Positions 1-8,204 of a stretch of 33,343 nucleotides of DNA are shown one piece after another (the stretch's first letter is position 1; every line of letters begins with the position of its first letter). The DNA comes from Okeania sp. SIO3B5. Its GTDB lineage: Bacteria; Cyanobacteriota; Cyanobacteriia; Cyanobacteriales; Microcoleaceae. The notes below the pieces were generated by a model, which was not told the origin of the DNA, searched no databases, and was given only the letters and a program-made list of their open reading frames with translations. The position numbers and the translations under genes are program-made. Location of the stretch: NCBI RefSeq assembly GCF_010692555.1, contig NZ_JAAHHG010000063.1, positions 1 through 33,343 of the forward strand, written 5' to 3'.

Positions 1-175
1 TGGTTCGGGAGCGAGGAGGTAGAAGTAAGAATTGTCCCTCAATTTTTCTGTCATAATCATCCCAAAATACTAGCTTTATGCAGCTCTTGCCACCGAAAAC
101 AGGCGCACTTTTTCTAGACATAAAATTGCTCAAACCAATATCAGTCAATGCTTTTAGGTTTAATCAGCAAACCCT
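1..175. repeat. Family B miniature element, right arm (truncated by window start)
   Basis: The stretch ends in the family B terminus (AATCAGCAAACCCTAA) preceded by the family's subterminal AATATCAGTCAATGCTTTTA. The same right arm recurs at 18150-18191, 19953-19992, 20032-20075, 20163-20206 and 20384-20414. The left end lies outside the window. Confidence 0.7.
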
Positions 176-177
176 AA

Positions 178-221
178 TTATTAATTATTAATTATTAATT
201 ATTAATTATTAATTATTAACT
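178..221. repeat. Heptanucleotide tandem repeat (AATTATT)n
   Basis: About six head-to-tail copies of a seven-base unit lie between the family B arm and the 3' end of the metallo-beta-lactamase fold gene. Such short tandemly repeated repetitive (STRR) heptamers are known from filamentous cyanobacteria. Confidence 0.8.
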
Positions 222-234
222 GCCTTCTTCAAGG

Positions 235-897
235 TTAAACCTCAGAAAGAACTTCTAAATCCAGAGAACTCAACTTATCATAAGCTGACTCAATTACTCG
301 CTTACCCCTCAAAGCACCAGTATTAGCACCAGGACAAATGTACTGTAGAGTCTCTTGTGAAAATCGGTCAATCAAAAATTTAACACTCTGAAGTTGTCTA
401 GGCCAATGAAAAGTTTTAGCAATACGCAATGGCACAGGTTGCCCTTGACTATTAGGCAATAAATGACGGCCTGTAAATAAAACCCCACCATTTTCTGAAT
501 AGTATAAACAAGACGAACCAGGAGAATGACCAGAAGTCCAAAAAACAGTAGTATGTTGACTTAAACTAAACTCTTGCTCAAAGGTTGTTACTTTCAGGTT
601 AGGTAATAAATAAGCTTCCTGTTCTTGAATCAGAATCTCACAGTTGAAAGCTTTTTGAATTTCTTGTGCCTTGCCAATAGCACTACGATGGGTAATATAC
701 AACCACTTTACTCCTCCTTGTTCAGCGAGAAACTTTTGATTAGTTTCAATATTGGCAGGACAATCAATTAGAATGTTGGTCTGATTATCTACAATAAAGT
801 AAGAAGTTCCCCCTAAAGTATCCCGATTTGGCGAAAAGGCAAAAATATTTTCTAGGACAAACTGGGGAGATTTGGAGACAAAAGGCTGTTGTGTCAA
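235..897 (-). CDS. MBL-fold protein with degenerate zinc site
   Basis: The 220-residue protein has the layout of a metallo-beta-lactamase fold hydrolase: an N-terminal beta region (about residues 12-50), the YITH strand end near residue 70, TSGHSPGSS at 122-129 and VLFTGRHL at 139-146. The usual HxHxDH signature is reduced to THRSAIGKA, so only the first His (H70) survives. The loop Asp of FTGDxL is Arg, and the last PGHG His is Ala (PGANTG). H124 remains. Hydrolysis with a normal binuclear metal centre is therefore unlikely, and a binding or structural role is inferred. Translation begins at TTG (895-897); the next upstream in-frame stop leaves no ATG. It is divergent from the EGY-like protease gene, 45 bases away, so the two may share a promoter region. 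Confidence 0.75.
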   Translation of the reverse strand: MTQQPFVSKSPQFVLENIFAFSPNRDTLGGTSYFIVDNQTNILIDCPANIETNQKFLAEQGGVKWLYITHRSAIGKAQEIQKAFNCEILIQEQEAYLLPNLKVTTFEQEFSLSQHTTVFWTSGHSPGSSCLYYSENGGVLFTGRHLLPNSQGQPVPLRIAKTFHWPRQLQSVKFLIDRFSQETLQYICPGANTGALRGKRVIESAYDKLSSLDLEVLSEV

Positions 898-942
898 AGC
901 AGTATTCTTAGATTAAAAATAAACTGAACTCATTAAACTATT

Positions 943-2442
943 ATGCTCTTTTTATTGATTTTATTAGGGTTGGTGACATACTTCATGTTACAACGCAACG
1001 TAAGTAAAATTACTCGCACTCCTATCTGGATATTATGGCTAGTCATGATGACACCAGCTTTAATATGGACAACTTGGATGTTAGTTTATGGTGAAAGGCA
1101 AATACCACCAGGATTAATTATCATTCCCTTTATCTTCTGTCCTTACTTATACTGGTTATTAGTGCAATGGGGACAACAGCAACCCAATCAATCAGAATCA
1201 GATGGATCGACAAAAGATAATAGTAATTCCGAGACTAAACCCAAAATAGCTCCTACTCAAACTCCCAATCAAACTCCACCGAAACTAACAATAGATAAAA
1301 CAGAAGAAGCTAGTCTGAGAAACTGTTTTCCTTGGACAGTTTACTATCTGAGGAATCTTGAATATAAACCTCAAGCAGTTATTTGTCGGGGTGAGTTACG
1401 CTCAAATCCTGAAGAAGCTTATCAAACAGTAAGAGAAAATGTAGAAGGAAAATTTGGCGATCGCTTCCTAGTAGTATTTCAAAATAGCTTTCAAGGTAAA
1501 CCTTTTTTTGCTCTAGTTCCTAACCCACATTGTAATTATGAAAAAACTCAAGTTTCTCAGGAGTATCAAAAACCTGTACTCTTGGCTTTAGGATTATTGC
1601 TAATAACTTTATTTACCACTACTTTAGTAGGAACTAGAGAAATAGTTGGTATTACTGAGGATGCCATACAATCTAACCCTAATTTATTAATCCAGGGTTT
1701 ACCTTATGGGGTTGCTCTCATCCTAATTCTAGGATTACATGAATTTGGCCACTACATAACAGCTCATTTATACAAAATTCGTACTACTCTACCATATTTT
1801 ATTCCGGTACCGTTTTTCTTAGGGACTTTTGGAGCATTTATTCGGATGCAAAGTCCCATACCTAATCGTAAATCTCTATTTGACGTTAGTATAGCAGGTC
1901 CAATTGCCGGATTAGTAGTAACAATACCGCTATTAATTTGGGGTTTGTCAAACTCTAACATAGTTCCTTTATCTGAGGAATCAGGAATATTATCTATAGA
2001 TTCTTTAAATCCCACTTTTTCTTTTTTATTAGCTGTATTAAGTAAATTAGCATTAGGTACAGAATTAACTTATAACAAAGGCATAGATTTACATCCAATA
2101 GCAGTAGCAGGTTATGTAGGTTTAGTAGTAACTGCATATAATTTAATGCCTATTGGACAACTGGATGGCGGTCATATAGTACACGCAATGTTTGGGCAAA
2201 GAACTGGGATGGTTATTGGTCAAATTTCTCGGTTTTTGTTATTGCTATTAGCTTTTATAAATCAGGAATTTTTATTTCTAGCAATCTTTTTATTTTTAAT
2301 GCCTCTTGCTGATGAACCTGCTCTCAATGATGTTAGTGAGCTAGATAATAAACGCGACTTTTTAGGATTATTAATGCTAGGTTTATTGGTAATGATTTTA
2401 TTGCCTGCACCAAAGATGGTAATACAGTGGTTAAATTTTTAA
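943..2442 (+). CDS. EGY-like site-2 protease (M50 family membrane metalloprotease)
   Basis: This is a 499-residue integral membrane protease. Two or three hydrophobic segments occupy residues 1-75, followed by a polar Q/N/P-rich linker (about 80-112) and a soluble domain (about 115-205) of the kind found ahead of the protease core in plant chloroplast EGY1 and its cyanobacterial relatives. The core follows: HEFGH at 266-270 (two zinc His and the catalytic Glu) and LDGGH at 407-411, whose Asp is the third zinc ligand. Between them are PVPFFLGTFGAF and the SIAGPIAGL segment. All key residues are present. Site-2 proteases cut substrates inside the membrane; the substrate here is unknown. No CBS or PDZ domain is seen, unlike other S2P subfamilies. 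A heptamer repeat tract starts four bases after the stop codon. Confidence 0.9.
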   Translation: MLFLLILLGLVTYFMLQRNVSKITRTPIWILWLVMMTPALIWTTWMLVYGERQIPPGLIIIPFIFCPYLYWLLVQWGQQQPNQSESDGSTKDNSNSETKPKIAPTQTPNQTPPKLTIDKTEEASLRNCFPWTVYYLRNLEYKPQAVICRGELRSNPEEAYQTVRENVEGKFGDRFLVVFQNSFQGKPFFALVPNPHCNYEKTQVSQEYQKPVLLALGLLLITLFTTTLVGTREIVGITEDAIQSNPNLLIQGLPYGVALILILGLHEFGHYITAHLYKIRTTLPYFIPVPFFLGTFGAFIRMQSPIPNRKSLFDVSIAGPIAGLVVTIPLLIWGLSNSNIVPLSEESGILSIDSLNPTFSFLLAVLSKLALGTELTYNKGIDLHPIAVAGYVGLVVTAYNLMPIGQLDGGHIVHAMFGQRTGMVIGQISRFLLLLLAFINQEFLFLAIFLFLMPLADEPALNDVSELDNKRDFLGLLMLGLLVMILLPAPKMVIQWLNF

Positions 2443-2445
2443 TAA

Positions 2446-2536
2446 GAAGGAAGAAGGAAGAAGGAAGAAGGCAGAAGGAAGAAGTAAGAAGTAAGAAGGA
2501 AGAAGGAAGAAGGAAGAAGGCAGAAGGAAGAAGGAA
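2446..2536. repeat. Heptanucleotide tandem repeat (GAAGGAA)n
   Basis: A purine-only tract of about a dozen units based on GAAGGAA, with AGGCAGA and AAGTAAG variants, begins directly after the EGY-like gene. The same unit recurs near 8157-8215, 8365-8390, 8935-8975, 13851-13890 and 28340-28390, and on the other strand near 6808-6838 and 14230-14255. Confidence 0.85.
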
Positions 2537-2882
2537 AAAATAATTGTGTGCTACCTAAAATAAAATTGGTATAACACCTAACACCTAACACCTAACACCT
2601 ACTCTCACATAAAATTGGTATAAGAGTTAAATGATTGATTTAGAGAACTAATTCCACTTAATTTAGAAGATAATTTATTTAATTTGGAACGAGAAAAACA
2701 TACAGCAGAAATTGATAGATAAAAGAAAAGAAAAACATCGGTGTCATTTCAGTTAGCCTCCTGTCGGAGGAGCTACGCTAACAGTTAGCCTCCGGAGGAG
2801 GAACTGCGTTAACAGTACCTCTGCAATAAGGAGGCTTGAAATACGTAATTATCTTTTTTCTTATTCCCTTAAAAGGCTATGC
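2537..2882. other. Intergenic, repeat-derived, with a short coding-like remnant
   Basis: It holds about four copies of the heptamer CTAACAC (2575-2601) and two copies of AAAATTGGTATAA (2563, 2605). A 24-codon open stretch (2649-2720, reading RELIPLNLEDNLFNLEREK) looks like a gene remnant, and I cannot name it. After it come two copies of a GTTAGCCTCC...GGAGGA palindromic repeat (2752-2830), related to 5459-5480. No gene is supported. Confidence 0.5.
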
Positions 2883-3150
2883 TTTATAACCCACATTCCG
2901 CACCACAAAATGTAGTATAGAATGAGGAGAAAGGAGACAGGAGACAGGAGACAGAATTTGAGAAGAAAATCATAGCTGTCGCGATCGAGTACAGGATCAA
3001 GCAAGTATTTATGCGTAAATTTTTTACTTCATTATTTGATCGACGAAAAAAGTAATTGAGATGATTTGTATAGTATAAATACCTACAAAGCTACGGATTT
3101 ATATACTACTTTTAATGATACAAACTGAAGTGCGGAATGTGGGTTATAAA
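2883..3150. mobile_element. Family D miniature inverted-repeat element (268 bp)
   Basis: The element is bounded by 21-base perfect terminal inverted repeats (2883-2903 and 3130-3150; core ACCCACATTCCGCAC). It has no open reading frame of useful length. Its right arm (from about 3016) recurs at 20264-20381 and, inverted, at 4434-4540. A further internal part (2963-3010) recurs at 33212-33257. It contains a heptamer tract (GGAGACA, 2934-2955). It is best explained as a non-autonomous transposable element; the partner transposase is not identified. Confidence 0.75.
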
Positions 3151-3591
3151 CATCTTTCTTAATACCATTTTCAAAAAATACTGTTACAGTGCTTTAGTCT
3201 GTTACTAGGAGTGTTGAGATTAATATTGTAGCGACCTTTTTTGAATTTGGTATAACATAAAAATTGACAAAATAGACAAGTTATGTAGAAGTCTTTAACA
3301 GGTTTTTGTCAGAGAAAAAGTTTATTCAAAAGTACATTTTTTTTGATAACTTAAGTAGTTTTTCCTATCTACTATGATTCTTTCTCCTTTCTCCCCTACT
3401 CCCCTGCTTCCCACAAGATTTTCAGGAGTTCCTTATTAGGGATAGCTTAAAAGGGGAGGCGCATACCTACAATTTTTCGGTAAAAAGGTTTCCGGGACTT
3501 TTTAATGTCAGAAAATAACCAACACTTGTTTGATATCTTATTTGAAAATGCTATAAATTTCTAGGACTTATTTCAATTTTCAGCTTTTATT
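3151..3591. other. Intergenic, no gene seen
   Basis: An approximately 90-base unit (3162-3254) starts TACCATTTTCAAAAAAT and ends in its rough inverse TTTTTTGAATTTGGTATAA. It resembles the ends of the longer repeats at 8570-8770 and 9147-9350. The rest is AT-rich and has a short CTCCCCTACTCCCCTGC heptamer-like run near 3390-3412. I see no coding region or convincing promoter. Confidence 0.4.
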
Positions 3592-3859
3592 TAGGGCTTA
3601 CTGATTAAATCTAAAACCATTGACATATAAAAGTTTTAGCATTTTTTAGTTAAAAAAAGTCCAAGCTTTTAGGTCGTAATGGTTCAAAAAATTAGCATTT
3701 TAGGCGCATAGTTGTGCAGAATAATCAAGGGATTATTCTTCCTCCTATCTCCTCTATAATTCCCATTTCTCCTGTCTCCTGTCTCCCCCTCCTGGGAGGG
3801 GGAGGGGCGAGGGGTGGGTTGTCTCCTACCCTTACCCATAAGACTTTTTCAGCAAACCA
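3592..3859. mobile_element. Family B miniature element with TATT target duplication
   Basis: It begins TAGGGCTTACTGATTAAATC and ends TTTTTCAGCAAACCA, flanked by TATT on both sides (3588-3591 and 3860-3863). At 268 bp it is longer than the 238-bp copies because a C-rich/G-rich run (3775-3820) has expanded inside it. A 60-codon open frame at 3714-3896 lies mostly in this repeat and is not regarded as a gene. Confidence 0.75.
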
Positions 3860-3892
3860 TATTTATTTATGCGTTATTTTGTCTTCAAACAA

Positions 3893-4402
3893 ATGATTAA
3901 CAAGGTAAATTCTCTCATCTTGGCTATAGTTTTGATTTTATTATCAGTTGCAATACCTAACTTTAATCTACCTGTAACTAATGCAGGAAATATGCTCTCA
4001 GGATTTAGCTTGTCTGCACAAAATGATTGGCAAATTACCGTAGGGGAAAGCCAAAAATCAGCCGATAAATTAGCTTTAGATTTACAGAAAAGTCTCAACA
4101 GCAAAAGGAATAAAATTGGGAAATTAGCTATATTAACTATTCATCCCCACGGAGAGTTTGACAGAACAGAACCAATTTCGTTAGCAGAGAGAGAAGGTGG
4201 GGGGTCAGTATTAGAAATGAAGATACATTGGCATAGAAAACTGCCCTTTATTACACGCAATCATTTAACTATTATTGACTGGGAAATTTTAGACAATCAA
4301 CATTTGGAAGCTACTGTTGTTTTAGATGATGCTATACTTTCTCCAATTCATCCTCAAGAGTTAAATGATTTATTTAAAGAGTTACTGCCAGATAATCTCT
4401 AA
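3893..4402 (+). CDS. Conserved-looking hypothetical exported protein
   Basis: I do not recognise the family. From the ATG at 3893 the protein is 169 residues; an ATG at 3869 would add eight, but it lies within nine bases of a transposable element end. The start has a hydrophobic segment (SLILAIVLILLSVAIP) after a Lys, followed by a possible Ala-containing cleavage region (NAGNML, TNAG). This indicates secretion or an inner-membrane anchor. The mature part is mixed alpha/beta, with DWQITVGESQKSADKLALDLQ, LAILTIHPHGEFD and LEMKIHWHRKLPFITRNHL. No cysteine pairs or catalytic motifs stand out. Both flanks are mobile repeats, so the neighbours give no clue. Confidence 0.6.
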   Translation: MINKVNSLILAIVLILLSVAIPNFNLPVTNAGNMLSGFSLSAQNDWQITVGESQKSADKLALDLQKSLNSKRNKIGKLAILTIHPHGEFDRTEPISLAEREGGGSVLEMKIHWHRKLPFITRNHLTIIDWEILDNQHLEATVVLDDAILSPIHPQELNDLFKELLPDNL

Positions 4403-4433
4403 AAGTCGAATGTAATAAGAATTTTGATATTCT

Positions 4434-4540
4434 TGCCCACATTCCGCACTTCAATTTGTAACATGAAAATTAGTATAAAATCCGTAGCTTGCTTAAGTAT
4501 TTAGACTATATAAATTATCTTCATTTACCTTGATAGGAAG
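4434..4540. repeat. Family D element, single inverted arm
   Basis: CCCACATTCCGCACTTCAA at 4435 and the following 90 bases match the reverse complement of 3050-3146, including the GTAGTATA/TTAGTATA and ATTATCTTCATT landmarks. No second terminus is nearby, so this is a truncated copy. Confidence 0.65.
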
Positions 4541-4574
4541 TCAAATTCTCGGTTAAATATTAAGCATAAATATT

Positions 4575-4736
4575 TACTGAATCCTTGATTCCTATTGACC
4601 ACTATAATTTTCTTCTTACTTCTTACTTTTGACTTTTGACTTTTGACTTTTGATTACTGAATCCTTGATTTCTATTGACCACTATAATTTTGTTCTTACT
4701 TTTGACTTTTGAATTTTGACTTTTGACTTTTGATTA
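4575..4736. repeat. 80-bp tandem duplication carrying (TTTTGAC)n heptamers
   Basis: A unit beginning TACTGAATCCTTGATT and ending in four TTTTGAC heptamers occurs twice (4575-4654 and 4655-4736). It sits just upstream of the Nudix gene. Confidence 0.75.
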
Positions 4737-4794
4737 CTAGACCCAGAAAGGGTGTAGTTGAATTGATTAAATGGTTACTCATATCTATTGATTT

Positions 4795-5355
4795 ATGACT
4801 AATTTAAAAAAATGGAAGCTTTTACAATCTAGGTTAGTAATTAATAATAAATGGTGTCAGGTAAGACAGGATGAAGTTGAATTACCGAATGGCAAAATTA
4901 TAGATGATTTTTTTGTTAATGTTAGACCAGATATTGCACTTGTTTTTCCTGTAACTGTTCGACAAGAAATTGTATTTGTCCGTCAATATAGACATGGAGT
5001 TGGTAAAGTCTTATTAGAGCTACCTGCTGGTGCTTTTAATCCTCAAGTAGAAATTCCTGAAGTAGCTGCTAGTAGAGAACTTACTGAAGAAACTGGATAT
5101 GTTGCTGAGAAATTAATTAAATTAACAACTTTATATGATAATCCTGTTAAAGATACAAATTATATTCATTTATTTGTTGCTGAAAATGTCATTAAGTCTC
5201 AACAACAAGAGCTTGATATTACGGAAGAAATTGAAGTAGTGCTAATACCTATCGATGAAGTTATTAAGAGAGTATTGATAGGAGAAATAAGTGTTTCTGG
5301 AACTGTAGCAGCAATATTTTTAGGATTGGAATATTTGCACAAGTCTAAATATTGA
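4795..5355 (+). CDS. Nudix hydrolase, ADP-ribose pyrophosphatase type
   Basis: The 186-residue protein carries the Nudix box: G79 followed by E86, then R94-E95-L-T-E98-E99-T-G101, which is the REUxEExGU core that binds the divalent metals. Upstream it has IVFVRQYRHGVGKVLLELPAG, typical of ADP-ribose pyrophosphatases of the NudF/ADPRase group. These hydrolyse ADP-ribose or other nucleoside diphosphate sugars to AMP plus the sugar phosphate. The G-to-E spacing is six residues rather than the canonical five (GAFNPQVEIPE), a one-residue loop insertion. The length is normal for the group. No Shine-Dalgarno sequence is evident ahead of the ATG. Substrate identity cannot be fixed from sequence. Confidence 0.9.
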   Translation: MTNLKKWKLLQSRLVINNKWCQVRQDEVELPNGKIIDDFFVNVRPDIALVFPVTVRQEIVFVRQYRHGVGKVLLELPAGAFNPQVEIPEVAASRELTEETGYVAEKLIKLTTLYDNPVKDTNYIHLFVAENVIKSQQQELDITEEIEVVLIPIDEVIKRVLIGEISVSGTVAAIFLGLEYLHKSKY

Positions 5356-5770
5356 TTTTAACTGTGGATTAATCAGTTATATAACAATTCCCAAAAAGCG
5401 TGGGGTACAAAATTCCTTTGTTTTAGACAGTGTAAGCATTCAGCTATTAGCTTGTCAGCTAGCCTCCTCCGGAGGAACTGCGGACTTCAGCAACAAGACT
5501 CTCTTATACAGGATAGTGTTTAAATTAATATAGACTTTAAGGGCAAAGGAGCCAACTTTTGTAGTAATAGAATTAATAAAGCTTTTATCTAAAATTAAAG
5601 GTAATAGCTGATGGCTGATAGCTGACGGCTGAATGCTTACTAGGCAGTAGGGAATAGGGAATAGGGAATAGAAAAAAAGAAAAGCAACTGTACCTCAGTA
5701 ACTGGAGAAACGCTATACCAATTTTATATACTGATAACTGATAACTGATAACTGATAACTGAAATAACCC
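5356..5770. repeat. Intergenic inverted-repeat element and heptamer tracts
   Basis: GTAAGCATTCAGCTA (about 5430) and its inverse GGCTGAATGCTTAC (about 5627-5640) bracket a roughly 210-base element. Its right half recurs at 19497-19543. Outside it lie heptamer runs GGGAATA (5647-5668) and GATAACT (5731-5762). A CCTCCTCCGGAGG palindrome sits at about 5462. No gene is seen. Confidence 0.55.
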
Positions 5771-6100
5771 CTACTCCCTACTCCCTACTCCCTCTTTTCC
5801 GGAGGTATCTATTGACTGATAATCAGAACAATCTTTACATAAACCGAGAGGGTTAACAGCACAACGAATTAGAGGAGACCTAGCATTAAACTGACAACTT
5901 AGGTCTCCTATGATATATCCTAATCCTTCAATATATTGTTGTTCTGGTTGAGTAGATATGGTTGGTATTCCTGTATAGTTTACTGCCAATCTAATAGATA
6001 TAAGTCTTTCTCTAGTTCGTGCTTTAAACTTGTGCAGTATCCACAAAGAAACTATCCAAGGAGTGATACCTATCAAAAAAATTAGTAAAATCTTAAACAC
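5771..6100 (-). CDS. DUF6464-like small membrane-anchored cysteine protein
   Basis: This 109-residue protein has one N-terminal transmembrane segment (about residues 2-24) and a short basic stretch (FKARTRER). A conserved-looking domain follows with GYIIGDLSCQFNARSP and IRCAVNPLGLCKDC. The four cysteines (one in DLSC, one in IRC, two in LCKDC) could bind a metal or form disulfides. I recall this pattern from the cyanobacterial DUF6464 family, whose function is unknown. The C-terminal tail (SGKEGVGSRE and stop) is encoded by a heptamer repeat (CCTACTC, 5768-5800), so a repeat has replaced or extended the original end of the gene. Confidence 0.7.
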   Translation of the reverse strand: MFKILLIFLIGITPWIVSLWILHKFKARTRERLISIRLAVNYTGIPTISTQPEQQYIEGLGYIIGDLSCQFNARSPLIRCAVNPLGLCKDCSDYQSIDTSGKEGVGSRE

Positions 6101-6192
6101 ATTTATTCTAATTTATTGTAACTTCATAATTACTCTATCGCTGCAAATAATATCAATGAAAATTATTTATTTTTTACAGCAATAAATTTAGA

Positions 6193-6405
6193 TTATCGGT
6201 TAATCAAAACCTTTATATTTGTTAGATTTGTTAGATTTGAAGATGGAATAGTTTTTTTCAAAAATAATGTTTTTGGCATATCACTGTCTGCTTTAACCAC
6301 AGGAGATAGAGAAGTAAAAGGCAATTTAAGATGAGATAAATCTATCCCTGAAAATATATGTAAAGATAAAGTAATAGCAACTGCTAACCAAATTTTTTCC
6401 CACAC
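6193..6405 (-). CDS. Small hypothetical protein with signal-like N-terminus
   Basis: I do not recognise the family. A strong ribosome binding site, AAAGGAGG (6413-6420 on the minus strand), sits seven bases ahead of a GTG at 6405, so I choose this start over the ATG at 6444. The product is 70 residues: WEKIWLAVAITLSLHIFSG is hydrophobic and would serve as a signal peptide or anchor, followed by a short polar part ending NLTNLTNIKVLINR. It lies 93 bases upstream of the DUF6464-like gene on the same strand, which would allow co-transcription. The clear Shine-Dalgarno argues it is translated. Confidence 0.5.
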   Translation of the reverse strand: MWEKIWLAVAITLSLHIFSGIDLSHLKLPFTSLSPVVKADSDMPKTLFLKKTIPSSNLTNLTNIKVLINR

Positions 6406-6444
6406 CTCACACCCTCCTTTAATTTTAATTAAAATATAGAACAA

Positions 6445-6891
6445 GTTAGTTTGGAGGCTATCGTAATAAGTAAATATTACAAAACAAATTTACTAACTGT
6501 CTGTGACTTGAAAGTAGGTAAAATCGTGAGTTTAATCACTGTTTAATTAGGGTTTGCTGAAAAAGTATTATGAGTGAGGTGAGGAGTCAACCCACGCCTC
6601 GCCCCTCCCCCTCCCAGGAGGGGAAGTCAGGAGAAATGGGAATTATAGAGTAAGTAGGAGTAAGAATTGTCCCTAGATTTTTCTTTCTATCGTGGATAAC
6701 TAAAGTCTTCTCTGCTTTTTCCCTCTTCCTTCTGCTAAAGTTTAAAACTCAGATAACACCAGATTTTTCTTTCTATGCTGGATAACTAAAGCCTTCTCTG
6801 CTTCTTCCCTCTTCCTTCTTCCTTCTTCCTTCTGCTATTGAACGATAAAATGACCCCATACACCAAACATATAGTGGGAGTACATTAACTG
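6445..6891. other. Intergenic upstream of ycf66, repeat remnants
   Basis: A family B left end (TAGGGTTTGCTGAAAAAG) starts at 6548 and runs through a C-rich run (6590-6620). After that, two related copies of a TTTTTCTTTCTAT...GGATAACTAAAG unit (6676-6722, 6764-6810) precede a TTCTTCC heptamer tract. The segment ACACCAGATTTTTC (6757-6770) is the inverse of the unit start in the array downstream of ycf66. The promoter for ycf66 should lie here but I cannot assign boxes. Confidence 0.4.
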
Positions 6892-8052
6892 ATGCTGACA
6901 AAAATCCTGGCCTTAGCTGTTGGTCTTGGTAGTTTAGCCTTATATCTAGTGGCCTTTTTCTTTCCAGAAGTCCATCGAAAAAATGATTTTATCTGGAGTG
7001 GTGTGGGTCTTTTCTATGGCTTAATATTATGGTTCTGTGCAGGTAGAATTACAGGTGCAGTGTTATTGGGTCAAGTAGCAAGTGTAGCTTTATTGGGTTG
7101 GTTTGGTTGGCAAACCCTGACATTGCGTCGCCAAGTTACTCCAGTAGCAGAGCAAACAAAAATATCTACTCAGAAAAGTAATAAAGACAAAACTCAAGAA
7201 CAACCAACTACTATTCCTCAAGCATCATCTGAAGAAGTAGACACTATCCAAAAATCAGATATTACGGAAATAGCTTCCTCTATTCAAGAGGAAGAAAATG
7301 AAGTTAAACCAGCGGAAATTAAATCTGAATTAGCGTCATCTGAAACTATTTTAGATTCAAGCAATGTAACACAAGATTCTGAGGTAGATGCAGCTACAAA
7401 TATGGCAGAACAAAATGTCATAACAGATACAAATATGACAGAAGAAAATGTCATAACAGATACGACGAAAGATTTTTCAGAAACACCCCAGAATTTACAG
7501 AAAAGTTCATCTAAAAAAGGTGGTGGTTTTTCTCAACTATTGACACCTGTTAGTGGTTTATTGAGTAATATTAAAAACGCAATTAAAGGTAAAGATAGTA
7601 AAGATACAGATACAAGCTCTGAATTAGTATCCAAAGAAAATCAAGTTGAAACAGAAGAATTAGTGTCTAGTGAAGAAGTTACTTCTGAAGTTAATGATTT
7701 AGTTGGTGATGGAAAAGAAAATTCATCTGAGCCAGAATTTTTAGCAGAAAAAGAAGCACCTTTAGTCTCTGATGTACAAAAAGAGACTACTTTGGAAGAA
7801 GTTGAGGAAGAATCTACCTTATCTTCAGATATAAAGGCTACGTCTACGGATGATGAAAAAACTATTTTAGAGACTAATGCAGAAAGCATTGAAACTCAAG
7901 ATAGTCCGGTTTCATCAGATAAAATAACTACTCAAGATAGTGAAAAATCAGAAGCAAAAGATACTCCCATTTCTTCTGAGGAAAAATCTGAAAATAAGAA
8001 TTTAGAATCGGATTTATCAACGGATAGTACAAACAAGTCAGTAGATTCGTAA
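6892..8052 (+). CDS. ycf66: Ycf66 family protein with long acidic tail
   Basis: The first 90 residues match the Ycf66 family found in cyanobacteria and some plastids: an N-terminal membrane segment (ALAVGLGSLALYLVAFFFP), the FIWSGVGLFYGLILWFC segment and GQVASVALLGWFGWQTLTLRR. The function of the family is not established; a membrane/thylakoid location is expected. Residues from about 95 to the end (about 290 residues) are a low-complexity, Ser/Thr/Glu-rich, strongly acidic and probably disordered tail. One hydrophobic island interrupts it (FSQLLTPVSGLLSNIKNAIKG, about 209-230), and there is an internal duplication of TDTNMTEENVIT-type sequence near 170-190. A GGGAG about 12 bases ahead of the ATG can serve as ribosome binding site. 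The gene ends with a strong terminator. Confidence 0.88.
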   Translation: MLTKILALAVGLGSLALYLVAFFFPEVHRKNDFIWSGVGLFYGLILWFCAGRITGAVLLGQVASVALLGWFGWQTLTLRRQVTPVAEQTKISTQKSNKDKTQEQPTTIPQASSEEVDTIQKSDITEIASSIQEEENEVKPAEIKSELASSETILDSSNVTQDSEVDAATNMAEQNVITDTNMTEENVITDTTKDFSETPQNLQKSSSKKGGGFSQLLTPVSGLLSNIKNAIKGKDSKDTDTSSELVSKENQVETEELVSSEEVTSEVNDLVGDGKENSSEPEFLAEKEAPLVSDVQKETTLEEVEEESTLSSDIKATSTDDEKTILETNAESIETQDSPVSSDKITTQDSEKSEAKDTPISSEEKSENKNLESDLSTDSTNKSVDS

Positions 8053-8101
8053 GGTTACAATTTCACAGACTAAAAATTCAGTAATAACAAATAAAAATTA
8101 T

Positions 8102-8147
8102 CAGGGAATTTAAAGGGAAGCTAGCAGATAAATTCCCTGTTTTTTTA
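8102..8147 (+). terminator. Intrinsic terminator of ycf66
   Basis: An 11-base perfect stem (CAGGGAATTTA at 8102-8112, TAAATTCCCTG at 8129-8139) with a 16-base loop is followed directly by seven T residues. It lies 50 bases after the ycf66 stop. Confidence 0.88.
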
Positions 8148-8204
8148 TTGTATGGCAGAAGGAAGAAGGGAAGAAGTAAGAAGTAAGAAGGAAGAAGGAA
8201 GAAG

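Noticed and set aside
178-221. AT-rich heptamers as a replication origin
   Set aside because: There are no DnaA boxes or dnaA/dnaN neighbours, and the same kind of tract occurs many times in the window.
3714-3896. 60-codon open frame
   Set aside because: It lies in a family B element and its C-rich expansion; a similar frame at 29046-29273 lies in another copy of the same repeat.
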